From an uncultured Clostridia bacterium (GTDB lineage Bacteria; Bacillota; Clostridia; Christensenellales; Borkfalkiaceae), in NCBI GenBank assembly GCA_947581885.1, contig CANPWF010000002.1:1-29135 (forward strand): DNA of 29,135 nt, in the 5' to 3' direction. The notes under the pieces were generated by a model. That model was not told where the DNA came from and did no database searches. It saw nothing but the letters and a program-made list of their open reading frames with translations. Both the position numbers and the translations under genes were made by a program. Positions 1 through 6,080 of this stretch are shown piece by piece; the first letter of the stretch is position 1; every line of letters starts with the position of its first letter.

Positions 1-286
1 AAAATCAGCGTTTTTGCTTTCATCAAGAGATGGAAGCGACACAATTTCGCACATCGTTTTTTCAACTTCATGCCCCACAGTAAATCTTAAAGCCTTATTT
101 CTTTATCCAAAGAATTGATATTGGCTTTCAAAGTGCTTTTTGCTCTCATCTTCTTCTGAAGCAAGGGCCTTCTTCAGTATCTCCAGTAGTAACACATAAG
201 AGTTTTTGTCGAATGTGATTTCATCCTGTCACATAGTACTTGCGGGGGAGAAGTTCTCCCCCCCTCATGTAGCCTGCATCAATCCC
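1..286 (-). pseudogene. Decayed gene fragment at the left edge
   Basis: On the minus strand one frame reads like a real protein (for example DEITFDKNSYVLLLEILKKA, later VGHEVEKTMCEIVSLPSLDE) and stays open to the window edge. It is broken by a TGA at 229-231 and a TAA at 103-105. Upstream, a neighbouring frame reads MGIDAGYMRG from an ATG at 286 just after the stop of the next gene, then crosses a run of seven G (258-264) where the frame would have to change. No continuous ORF with a good ribosome binding site exists. I read this as the 5' part of a degraded gene. Sequencing error in the G run could explain the frame change but not both in-frame stops. The family is not recognised. Confidence 0.4.
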
Positions 287-311
287 CATCTTTTCCGGAG
301 AAAGAATTTGC

Positions 312-734
312 TTATAGATATCCGTGATTTTTCTTCTTCGCCTTGATGTTGTCAACGACATCGCGAAAATCAAAAGCATACATCTGGCAGTCCCATTGAC
401 CGTTGTGAGCAAAACCGCGAAGAATACAGTTTTGACATCCCCGCTGTTGTTTGCAGTAGGTGATAACAGAGAATACACCTTTCAAAAGCTCTTTTGTTGT
501 TATCTTTCTTCCGCCCTGCGATGTTTCCTCCTCGCCCCAAAATTCCAGCAGAACTCCGTACAGAAGCCAGTAGTCTTCCCCAATCAAATATGTGCGGGCG
601 CGGGAATCTATCGAGTACATCTCTATTCGCTTTACGGGATCGGAAGTCACGCTCATGTAGTATGCCTTCACTACCGAAATACGTTCTTTGGGTGACAGAG
701 CATAATCCGGGTTATCGGGATATTGATTGGTCAT
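312..734 (-). CDS. Small cysteine-containing protein, unknown function
   Basis: A 140-residue soluble protein with no signal peptide or membrane segment. Its C-terminal third has a cysteine cluster of form C-x6-C-x2-C-x13-C (CKQQRGCQNC, then WDC), which suggests a small metal-binding site. The N-terminal half is mixed alpha/beta with an aromatic-rich stretch (EDYWLLYGVLLEFWG). The start at 734 is preceded by AAGGAGAT at a good distance. That ribosome binding site lies inside the last codons of the upstream NADAR gene, so the two genes are probably translationally coupled. The family is not recognised. Its tight coupling to a NADAR enzyme hints at a shared pathway, but that is inference. Confidence 0.75.
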   Translation of the reverse strand: MTNQYPDNPDYALSPKERISVVKAYYMSVTSDPVKRIEMYSIDSRARTYLIGEDYWLLYGVLLEFWGEEETSQGGRKITTKELLKGVFSVITYCKQQRGCQNCILRGFAHNGQWDCQMYAFDFRDVVDNIKAKKKNHGYL

Positions 735-736
735 TT

Positions 737-1360
737 TTATTGATCTCCTTTGATGACTGCATATACATCATCCGTGTAGTACTCAAAGACGTAACAATTA
801 AAAATGGCGTGACATTTCACGCCATTGTAGACAACGATGAACTCGTTATGCCCAAGCTCCTTGAGAATCATCACTTCCGCCATATCGCCATTCAGACTTT
901 GGATATGCGCTTTTACTTTTTGAAGGCTCGCACCCCGAAGTTCTTCCCTGATCCGCATGAGTATCTTGCCGAATTTATTCTGCCCTTCTCCGCAACATAT
1001 CCCCCATTCGGTATCATTCCAGAAATTTTCCGCGGCGAGCATTCGAGTCCCGGTCGCCAATAATGCTTCAGTCAGATGCCTGTTTTGCGTAAATTTAGCA
1101 AGACACACCTCATACATAACCTGCTCTTTCATCTGCTCCCAATCTTTGCGTACCGGAATGAGATGCCCGAGCAATCTGGCAGAGCGCCCGCAGATTTTGG
1201 TAAAATCCTCTATCCGCTCGGGACATTTCATTGCTTGAAATGCCGCCTCTGCATTATGGAACTTGTATCCCCTATAAGAGATATTTGCATTGAAACAATT
1301 ATTCAAAAACGAATAATAGCCATCGGAATTTGTAATAGCCTGCTCTTGGTTGTTTTCCAT
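737..1360 (-). CDS. NADAR (YbiA-like) N-glycosidase domain protein with extra C-terminal domain
   Basis: A 207-residue protein. Residues about 15-142 match the NADAR/YbiA fold: FLNN (18-21), HNAEAAFQAMK (35-45), and N-x2-L-x3-LLATGTRML-AAENFWNDTEWGI (93-121), ending in KILMRIREEL. Known family members hydrolyse N-glycosidic bonds. YbiA/RibX acts on early riboflavin intermediates, and others remove ADP-ribose from guanine bases alongside DarT toxins. Here residues 143-207 form an additional domain with the motif YNGVKCHAIFNCYVFEYYTDD, not part of classical YbiA (about 160 residues). The start is supported by AAAGGAGAA upstream. The gene lies directly upstream of the cysteine-rich gene and overlaps its ribosome binding site. 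No DarT-like ADP-ribosyltransferase was found in the window. The NADAR call is strong; the substrate is open. Confidence 0.85.
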   Translation of the reverse strand: MENNQEQAITNSDGYYSFLNNCFNANISYRGYKFHNAEAAFQAMKCPERIEDFTKICGRSARLLGHLIPVRKDWEQMKEQVMYEVCLAKFTQNRHLTEALLATGTRMLAAENFWNDTEWGICCGEGQNKFGKILMRIREELRGASLQKVKAHIQSLNGDMAEVMILKELGHNEFIVVYNGVKCHAIFNCYVFEYYTDDVYAVIKGDQ

Positions 1361-1402
1361 TATGTTTTTCTCCTTTGATTTGAATTAAATTTTCGTTATG
1401 TC

Positions 1403-1445
1403 TGGCAGCCCTCTATTGATTGCCGTGGCAATTCCTGAACTGCCA
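1403..1445 (-). other. Nested hairpin downstream of the frameshifted gene
   Basis: TGGCAG at 1403-1408 pairs with CTGCCA at 1440-1445. Inside it ATTGC (1419-1423) pairs with GCAAT (1428-1432) around a four-base loop. It begins 18 bases after the stop of the gene at 1464-1900 in transcription order and lacks a U tract, so a 3'-end or processing structure is possible but a classical terminator is not shown. Confidence 0.4.
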
Positions 1446-1463
1446 TTCTTCTGCAGAAGTTAC

Positions 1464-1900
1464 TCATCCCCCGTTTTCAGGTCCATAGTAGTCCACGTCG
1501 ACCGTTTCATCGGTAATCTTTGACAGATATTTTACGAATAGCGACCGGATATCATTATCTTGTAGCTCTTTCTCCGCCTCAGACATCCGCCACGGATATT
1601 CTTGGGTGTAGAGCAGATACTTGTTGCCATCGAAATCGCTACATGCGGTAAGCACTATCCCCTCACATTCCTCGATAACCTCCTTCAAGATCGTCGCCAA
1701 TCCCAAGCAGAAGTTTTGGTCAAACTCTTCAAGGTCATCCAGCGTAAGGTCTTCCAATTCGCATTCGCTCCGCCATTCATTAAAGCCCACAGCAAAATGC
1801 GGTGCCTGTTGCACCAGATCTATGACCGCCGCCATAGAGATGTTGTGAAGTCAGAGAGCATGACCCCGTAACCATATACATGCCAGGATTGATAACTCAT
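1464..1900 (-). pseudogene. Small conserved 'MSYQSW' family gene broken by a frameshift
   Basis: An ATG at 1900 with a strong GGAGGG ribosome binding site opens a frame reading MSYQSWHVYGYGVMLSDFTT, which then stops at a TAG after five more sensible codons. The downstream 123-residue frame ending at 1464 (MAAVIDLVQQAPHFAVGFNE...) has no ribosome binding site of its own. The two join into one coherent protein of about 145 residues if a single base is re-read near 1836-1841. I recall small proteins beginning MSYQSW-YGYG from clostridial plasmids and phages, function unknown. The start overlaps the stop of the upstream gene by four bases (ATGA). The local sequence is not a classical slippery heptamer, so mutation or sequencing error is likelier than programmed frameshifting. 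Confidence 0.65.
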
Positions 1901-2454
1901 TTCAACCCTCCTGCGATCCCGTAGTCAATTTCAGCAACCTCCGTGATCTGTGTTTTGATGTCCTCCAAAGAATCCAATGCCTGCCCGATGGCGAGAAGGA
2001 TGTTATCACCCAGGAGATTGTCACAAATGACTCCTAAGTCGATATACTCGGCTTCGGCATCGGGAATGTCGTTTCGCTTGACGGTCCCATCGTATTCGAT
2101 CCAGTTGTTGTTTTGCAGTAAAAGCCTGCCTTTTCTGATTGCATTCCTTAATTGCCGATCGGTGTTCAGATAGGAACGCATCTGTTTACTGAAACGGCCC
2201 GTGTTCCCTTTGTCCGTGACTTCTGCCTGCGGATTCCCGTGCCGATCGTTAAGAGTCGCCCGTACATCACCATGGATGCTCAGCTCGACAGCCAATGTTT
2301 CGGACACCTTGATCGTTGCAAGCCACCCGCCGTACCAAAGACAGTCGAGCCGATTGCAATCAAAATCCTCGGGGTGAAAAATCAATTCCACCCCAAGTTC
2401 ATGCGCTTTTTTGAAGAGTGCTCTACATTTCTTTTGATAATTTTTTCTGTCCAT
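1897..2454 (-). CDS. Hypothetical cytoplasmic protein (185 aa)
   Basis: The start at 2454 (MDRKNYQKKC) is chosen because AAAAAGGAGAT lies just upstream. A longer reading to 2781 would run through a terminator and into the YafQ gene, and its residues are low quality. The protein is soluble, with a basic N-terminus, a central tryptophan/glycine motif (LWYGGWLATIKV) followed by beta-rich sequence, a basic helix (RQLRNAIRKGRLLLQ) and an acidic C-terminus. No family is recognised. It overlaps the next gene (the frameshifted MSYQSW gene) by ATGA, so the two were a translationally coupled pair. Genes of this type are common cargo on clostridial mobile elements, but that is inference. Confidence 0.75.
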   Translation of the reverse strand: MDRKNYQKKCRALFKKAHELGVELIFHPEDFDCNRLDCLWYGGWLATIKVSETLAVELSIHGDVRATLNDRHGNPQAEVTDKGNTGRFSKQMRSYLNTDRQLRNAIRKGRLLLQNNNWIEYDGTVKRNDIPDAEAEYIDLGVICDNLLGDNILLAIGQALDSLEDIKTQITEVAEIDYGIAGGLK

Positions 2455-2516
2455 CTTTATCTCCTTTTTACTGTAAGAAAATAGATTATGTCTTCTGTTG
2501 GAATTTAGTAGCCCCA

Positions 2517-2562
2517 ACATAAAAGCCCCACTGCCGGTTTGACCAACCGTGCTGTGGGGCTT
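2517..2562 (-). terminator. Intrinsic terminator after the DinJ/YafQ pair
   Basis: AAGCCCCAC (2523-2531) pairs perfectly with GTGGGGCTT (2554-2562), with an inner GGTT/AACC pairing. In the minus-strand transcript it is followed by UUUUAUG. It lies about 100 bases after the YafQ stop and separates the toxin-antitoxin unit from the next gene. Confidence 0.8.
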
Positions 2563-2665
2563 CCATGAGTGCACAAACGCACAAATTTGCTCCTTCATAC
2601 CCATGATTTTGGGCATAAAAAGACCCACGATATAACTTGCATAGCATGGGTCCGTCTTCTTCGCG

Positions 2666-2941
2666 TCAAAAGAGTTCCGAATGAGAGCCGAGTCTGTATA
2701 AGAGCAACACCAAGACGTTTGCCTCTTTCTTATACACGAGCAGCCAATCGGGTAACACATGGCACTCCCGATAACCGACATAGTTGCCTGTCAGACTATG
2801 GTCCTTGTACTTCGGATCAAGCTCTTTATCATTGGCGAGCATCTCCACAACTTTCCACAATCTGTCTTCGCTTTTTCCTTGCTTCCGAGCCAGTTTCAAA
2901 TCCTTTTTGAACTGGTTGGTGACATCGATTTCATATCTCAT
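2666..2941 (-). CDS. YafQ/RelE-family mRNA interferase toxin
   Basis: A 91-residue protein with the full YafQ layout: N-terminal basic helices (FKKDLKLARKQGK), then H48-x-L-x-G, YRECH61, PDW with D65, LLVYK, and C-terminal R83-x-G-x-H87-SELF91. These match the E. coli YafQ catalytic set (His50, His63, Asp67, His87, Phe91) almost position for position, so the enzyme should be active. The family cuts mRNA on translating ribosomes. The gene overlaps the upstream antitoxin by four bases (ATGA), as in dinJ-yafQ. Length equals that of typical YafQ (about 92). It is probably repressed at the operon promoter by the antitoxin complex and followed by a terminator. Confidence is high. Confidence 0.93.
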   Translation of the reverse strand: MRYEIDVTNQFKKDLKLARKQGKSEDRLWKVVEMLANDKELDPKYKDHSLTGNYVGYRECHVLPDWLLVYKKEANVLVLLLYRLGSHSELF

Positions 2942-3210
2942 TCTTCCAATGCCTTCCTCAAATCCGAAACGCTTGCATACCGCTTGCGGGAGCGGTCAGC
3001 CAAAATGCGGTCCCCCTCTTCGAGCGCGGCGCGGGTGACGTCATTCGGGATTTCAACACACACATCAAAAGGGATGCCTCTGTACTGCAAAGCCTTCTTC
3101 AAGAAGATATTGATTGCAGTTGTCATGTTCAACCCCAATTCACTGAAAAGAGATTCTGCCGCCTTCTTCGTTGCTTCATCGGTATTGACGTTAATTTTTG
3201 CCACAGCCAT
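2938..3210 (-). CDS. DinJ/RelB-family antitoxin
   Basis: A 90-residue ribbon-helix-helix antitoxin. Residues 5-45 (KINVNTDEATKKAAESLFSE, then MTTAINIFLKKAL) match the DinJ DNA-binding half. The C-terminal half (IPNDVTRAALEE, ending YASVSDLRKALEE) matches the toxin-wrapping tail. The start at 3210 is preceded by AAGGAGG. An upstream in-frame ATG at 3279 lies upstream of the promoter and is rejected. It neutralises the YafQ-like toxin encoded immediately downstream and, by family knowledge, binds its own promoter as a dimer. A perfect palindrome overlaps the -10 box. Confidence is high. Confidence 0.93.
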   Translation of the reverse strand: MAVAKINVNTDEATKKAAESLFSELGLNMTTAINIFLKKALQYRGIPFDVCVEIPNDVTRAALEEGDRILADRSRKRYASVSDLRKALEE

Positions 3211-3242
3211 AAGTTCTGCCTCCTTGTTATGTTCTGTTATAC

Positions 3243-3275
3243 ATATAATATACCATATTATATCCATATTGTCAA
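3243..3275 (-). promoter_or_regulatory. Promoter and operator of the DinJ/YafQ operon
   Basis: Minus-strand -35 TTGACA (3270-3275) and -10 TATATT (3247-3252) are separated by exactly 17 bases. A perfect 9-base inverted repeat, ATATAATAT (3243-3251) and ATATTATAT (3255-3263) with a 3-base centre, covers the -10 box. This is the expected arrangement for a ribbon-helix-helix antitoxin repressing its own operon. Confidence 0.85.
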
Positions 3276-3376
3276 TCATTTAGCCTTAAATTTTCAGAGA
3301 ATCATAATAGAAATGCCCTCGCTGTATTCTAACGAGGATGTTTGCAGCCGAAAATATCTACTCCATTTGACAGCAT

Positions 3377-3411
3377 AAGAAAAACCCTGCTCCTTAGTTC
3401 AGGCGCAGGGT
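3377..3411 (-). terminator. Intrinsic terminator after the Fic gene
   Basis: ACCCTGC (3384-3390) pairs with GCAGGGT (3405-3411). The minus-strand transcript continues with UUUUUCUU. It begins about 50 bases after the Fic stop codon. Confidence 0.85.
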
Positions 3412-3461
3412 CTTACAAGTTCAGTTTTAACGGTCTCTTGTGCGCATCCTTCAAGCACGGT

Positions 3462-4295
3462 TCATGCAAACATCGCAAGCCATGTTCTCATGCTCTGCAG
3501 TTCGCATTCCGCAATGAGTTTCGCAAGTTTTTCGGTTTTGCTCTCGGGTCGTGTACTGTATTGCTCCTTATCGCGGTAATGCTGGATGGCAGCATAATAC
3601 CTCTCCTGCTCTTCATAGCGGATGTCGATCGGCAGTAGCCCCAAAACGATCATCTCATAGGAAAGCAACAGCCTTCCTGTCCGTCCGTTCCCGTCGATGA
3701 ATGGATGTATGTTCTCAAAACAAATGTGATGCTTTGAGAGCATGTGCAAAAGTTTCATCCAGTCGAATCCACCCTTCTCCTTTTCTTGCAAAAGTTCGCG
3801 GAGATCAGCCTCGACCTCTTCCTGATATGCCTTCATTTGCTGCGGAACTTCTTTCGGCGGACAAGGCGTATAGACGACCCTTGATAAACTGCCGACATGG
3901 TTCTGTATTGCCCTGTACCGTCCTGCTTCGGAGTCACCGCGCAAAACAAAACCGTGGATCTTTTTGACAAACTCTTCGCTGATTGGCTGCCGCCCCTTGA
4001 CAGCACGATAGAGATAATCGAAGGCCTCCTTGTACCCGATGATGTCTTCGCTTTCGCGTAGGGAGTGGGCACCTGGCACGATCCCCTTTTCGATCAAGAT
4101 CCTCGTCTCGTCCAAAGTGAATTTGTTTCCTTCGATTGCGTTCGAGTTGTAGCTGGCACTGATCGAAAACTCACGATAGAAATACGCCAATTCACTTTCG
4201 CTGAGAGGACGAACCGTCTGCATTTTGCGATAAAATGCAGAAACTTCATCCATGATGGCAACGAATATTTGCTGTTCCGTCATGGACTTTGACAT
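3462..4295 (-). CDS. Fic-domain protein (probable AMPylase) with N-terminal inhibitory motif
   Basis: A 277-residue protein. The catalytic Fic motif HPFIDGNGRTGR spans residues 197-208, with the essential His197 and the Mg/phosphate-binding loop intact. An N-terminal inhibitory helix motif S51-NAI-E55-G56 fits (S/T)xxxE(G/N), making this a class II, self-inhibited Fic protein. A beta-flap region (HVGSLSRVVYTPCPP) precedes the core, and the C-terminus is a basic helical tail. Family members transfer AMP from ATP to hydroxyl groups of target proteins. The start at 4295 is fixed by a consensus promoter just upstream; the ATG at 4355 lies upstream of that promoter. AAGGAG sits nine bases before the start. 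The gene is monocistronic with its own promoter and terminator. The target is unknown. Confidence 0.92.
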   Translation of the reverse strand: MSKSMTEQQIFVAIMDEVSAFYRKMQTVRPLSESELAYFYREFSISASYNSNAIEGNKFTLDETRILIEKGIVPGAHSLRESEDIIGYKEAFDYLYRAVKGRQPISEEFVKKIHGFVLRGDSEAGRYRAIQNHVGSLSRVVYTPCPPKEVPQQMKAYQEEVEADLRELLQEKEKGGFDWMKLLHMLSKHHICFENIHPFIDGNGRTGRLLLSYEMIVLGLLPIDIRYEEQERYYAAIQHYRDKEQYSTRPESKTEKLAKLIAECELQSMRTWLAMFA

Positions 4296-4316
4296 GCTTC
4301 TATGCTCCTTGTATTT

Positions 4317-4345
4317 ATTATAGGGTTCTTCTTTTTGAAAGTCAA
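4317..4345 (-). promoter_or_regulatory. Promoter of the Fic gene
   Basis: Minus-strand -35 TTGACT (4340-4345), 17-base spacer, -10 TATAAT (4317-4322). It leaves a leader of about 15 bases containing GGAG, which supports the start at 4295. Confidence 0.85.
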
Positions 4346-4499
4346 GTCTATCCAAAGACTTCTCTCGTCACTTTTAGATAATGAAAAGCCCGTCAAAGTC
4401 AATTATTCGGCTTCTAACGGACTTTTCATATCCTCGGCATTTCTTCGACTACCCCCCCCGCAAAAACGCGAGAGCTGCGATTCTGCCTGTCCGGGCGTG

Positions 4500-4982
4500 T
4501 TATAGCGAACCTGCGCTGTCGGCGTAAAAAATACGCCAATCAAAACCGAGCAACAACCCGATCCGTTTTGCCATATCCGGCGCAGGCGTTTTCTTTCCGC
4601 TCACGATGTGCGTGATGTAGGAGCGATTAACCGCCAAAATAACGGCTGCTTGGTTTTTACTGAGTCCCCGTTCTTTCAGTCCTTTTTCAATCGTTTCTTC
4701 AATGAAAAACTGTTTTGCGTCCTCGCTTAAATACTGCGCGAGCTGTACCATCTGGACAACCGCCCCCTCCTCGGTTTTGATTTCCGTTATAGGCGTAGGC
4801 TTCGGACGGTCTGCTGTGGGATCTGCAAACCAGCAATCGAGCGCATCGCCCGCCATGAGGAACGCTTCTTCCAAAGTTTTCCCTTCTGTAACACATCCTG
4901 GAAGATCGGGGAACTCTACCCAGTAGCCGCATCCCGTCTCTTTGTTTTGGTGGAAGATCGCGGAGTAGATGATTTTTTCCAT
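4500..4982 (-). CDS. HicB-like antitoxin/regulator with C-terminal XRE helix-turn-helix
   Basis: A 160-residue protein. Residues 1-55 form the HicB fold (YSAIFHQN, YWVEFPDLPGCVTEGKTLEE, AFLMAGDALDCW). Residues about 95-150 form an XRE-type helix-turn-helix (GLSKNQAAVILAVNRSYITH, then VSGKKTPAPDMAKRIGLLLG). HicB antitoxins normally sit beside a HicA mRNA interferase of about 60 residues. None is visible between 4300 and 5066, so the antitoxin appears orphaned or repurposed. The start at 4982 has AAGGAGAAA upstream. A palindrome overlapping its own promoter fits autorepression by the helix-turn-helix. Confidence is high for the fold, lower for the role. Confidence 0.88.
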   Translation of the reverse strand: MEKIIYSAIFHQNKETGCGYWVEFPDLPGCVTEGKTLEEAFLMAGDALDCWFADPTADRPKPTPITEIKTEEGAVVQMVQLAQYLSEDAKQFFIEETIEKGLKERGLSKNQAAVILAVNRSYITHIVSGKKTPAPDMAKRIGLLLGFDWRIFYADSAGSL

Positions 4983-5025
4983 CGCGCTTTCTCCTTGCAG
5001 ATTTTATTTTGCGCTCTACATCTAA

Positions 5026-5055
5026 ATTCTATCGGAATGTTGACTAAAAGTCAAC
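5026..5055 (-). promoter_or_regulatory. Promoter and operator of the HicB-like gene
   Basis: Minus-strand -35 TTGACT (5049-5054), 17-base spacer, -10 TAGAAT (5026-5031). A perfect inverted repeat, GTTGACT (5039-5045) and AGTCAAC (5049-5055) with a 3-base centre, covers the -35 box. It is a likely binding site for the XRE domain of the gene it drives. Confidence 0.8.
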
Positions 5056-5065
5056 ACTTTCGTAT

Positions 5066-5506
5066 TTATCCATCCCCGAAAACCTCAAGTGCTTGATCCG
5101 GAAATATCATTTCGAACAGTTCTTTATACCGCTCAAATCCCGCGCGGTTCAAAGGTGCCTGCAATGACATCTCCGCCCACAGGATCATCTCCTCTTCCGG
5201 GATGTTATACTGATCCGAGAGAAATTTATTTCCGTCAAATGCCGGAACCCGTGTACTCATCACCTTGCTCATCTCGGTCTTTGTTGTAACGTTCATGATC
5301 ATTTTCGCTTTCTTGTGCGCGATTGCACATAACAGTTGATCCATATAGCCCAATGACTCATAATACGCCAATCTGTCTTGCAGTTGCTTGAGTGCCTGCA
5401 TGCGCAGTTCTCGCACCTTGTCCGAAGCATCGAATAAGATGGCTTGAGTCATAAAGGCGGCAATGATCGATGCAAATTTCGGAACGGAACATTTTAACTC
5501 ATACAT
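5066..5506 (-). CDS. Hypothetical protein (146 aa)
   Basis: The start at 5506 (MYELKCSVPKFASI) is chosen for GGAGGGG directly upstream; a longer in-frame ATG at 5545 lacks one. The protein is soluble and mostly helical: a small-residue N-terminal helix (SIIAAFMTQAILFDASDKVR), a coiled-coil-like segment (LRMQALKQLQDRLAYYESLG), and an acidic C-terminal helical part (IPEEEMILWAEMSLQAPLNR). A short ORF with a stronger ribosome binding site (5494-5562) overlaps its start in another frame. The true N-terminus may therefore lie there, displaced by a frameshift. No family is recognised. It sits upstream of the HicB promoter, which has its own control. Confidence 0.65.
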   Translation of the reverse strand: MYELKCSVPKFASIIAAFMTQAILFDASDKVRELRMQALKQLQDRLAYYESLGYMDQLLCAIAHKKAKMIMNVTTKTEMSKVMSTRVPAFDGNKFLSDQYNIPEEEMILWAEMSLQAPLNRAGFERYKELFEMIFPDQALEVFGDG

Positions 5507-5562
5507 AGTCCCCTCCGAGTTGCATTGGATCCATCGCAATCGCAAATCATGTAAAACTTCAT
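5494..5562 (-). CDS. Possible 22-aa leader ORF or displaced N-terminus
   Basis: An ATG at 5562 with an excellent AGGAGGG ribosome binding site opens a 22-codon frame, MKFYMICDCDGSNATRRGLC followed by MS and a stop. The stop lies 13 bases past the start of the next gene, in a different frame. It may be a leader peptide coupling translation, or the real N-terminus of the 5066-5506 gene cut off by a one-base change. The ICDCDG cysteine pair looks like genuine protein rather than chance, but the call is tentative. Confidence 0.35.
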   Translation of the reverse strand: MKFYMICDCDGSNATRRGLCMS

Positions 5563-5632
5563 TTTAACCCTCCTGAAAAATTGATATTGTACCATGTGAG
5601 TCTCCACATATCCTTCGATATCCTCAAAATCC

Positions 5633-5944
5633 TTATTCTATCTCAAGAATTCTGAGTTCAAGGTTTTCATGCAAGAACCAATCCCTTTCACATCTGATGC
5701 GCCACCACAGTTCGTGTTCTTTACCGTCCGTAAACGGATCGTTGCAGTCGAGATCGTAATCCTCCTCCAGCAAGTCACCGTTTTCATCAAAAGCTTTGTC
5801 GACCCAACCGTTTGGCTCATGTTTTTCATTTTCGATGATTTCGTTGAAACGCTTTACAGCTTTTTCATACGTATCGAATACTTCTACATCTATACCGTCT
5901 GCACCATCAACAATCCATTCGAAAACTATTGTATATACTTCCAT
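5633..5944 (-). CDS. Small acidic hypothetical protein (103 aa)
   Basis: A soluble acidic protein with many tryptophan and aspartate residues: MEVYTIVFEWIVDGADGIDV, then DTYEKAVKRFNEII and LWWRIRCERDWFLHENLEL. The start at 5944 is taken because AAGGAGGT lies 12-13 bases upstream and the family-like core begins here. An in-frame ATG at 5971 (MKKEVLGDT) is an alternative. Similar small proteins are frequent cargo on clostridial phages and plasmids, from memory. No function is known. The upstream HipA-like gene ends in a terminator at 6020-6063, so this gene needs its own promoter between about 5950 and 6020, which I could not identify clearly. Confidence 0.7.
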   Translation of the reverse strand: MEVYTIVFEWIVDGADGIDVEVFDTYEKAVKRFNEIIENEKHEPNGWVDKAFDENGDLLEEDYDLDCNDPFTDGKEHELWWRIRCERDWFLHENLELRILEIE

Positions 5945-6019
5945 CGTGTCACCTAAAACCTCCTTTTTCATTTTCATGCTCCTATGTTTGTTTGTTCTAA
6001 ATAAGCCACCGCTACAATA

Positions 6020-6063
6020 AAGAAAAAGCGTCCGAAGAAACAATTCGCTCTCCGAACGCTTTT
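6020..6063 (-). terminator. Intrinsic terminator after the HipA-like gene
   Basis: AGCGTCCGAAGA and TCTCCGAACGCT form a 12-base stem with G-U pairs, flanked by A/T runs. In the minus-strand transcript it is followed by UUUUUCUUU. It begins about 18 bases after the stop at 6081. Confidence 0.85.
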
Positions 6064-6080
6064 CTATTGCAAAAATTTTG

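Noticed and set aside
103..231. Stop-codon reassignment to explain the in-frame TGA and TAA
   Set aside because: Many other genes in the window end properly at TGA and TAA with overlapping downstream starts, so both are real stops.
1836..1841. Programmed -1 frameshift in the MSYQSW gene
   Set aside because: The site is not an X-XXY-YYZ heptamer and no downstream pseudoknot was evident; mutation or sequencing error is simpler.
2455..2781. N-terminal extension of the 185-residue gene to 2781
   Set aside because: It would pass through an intrinsic terminator and the YafQ coding region; a good ribosome binding site supports 2454.
4452..4459. Eight-base G/C homopolymer (also seven-base tracts at 258-264 and 27264-27270) as phase-variation switches
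   Set aside because: The tracts at 4452 and 27264 lie outside coding frames and away from promoter spacers; only the one at 258 touches a decayed gene.
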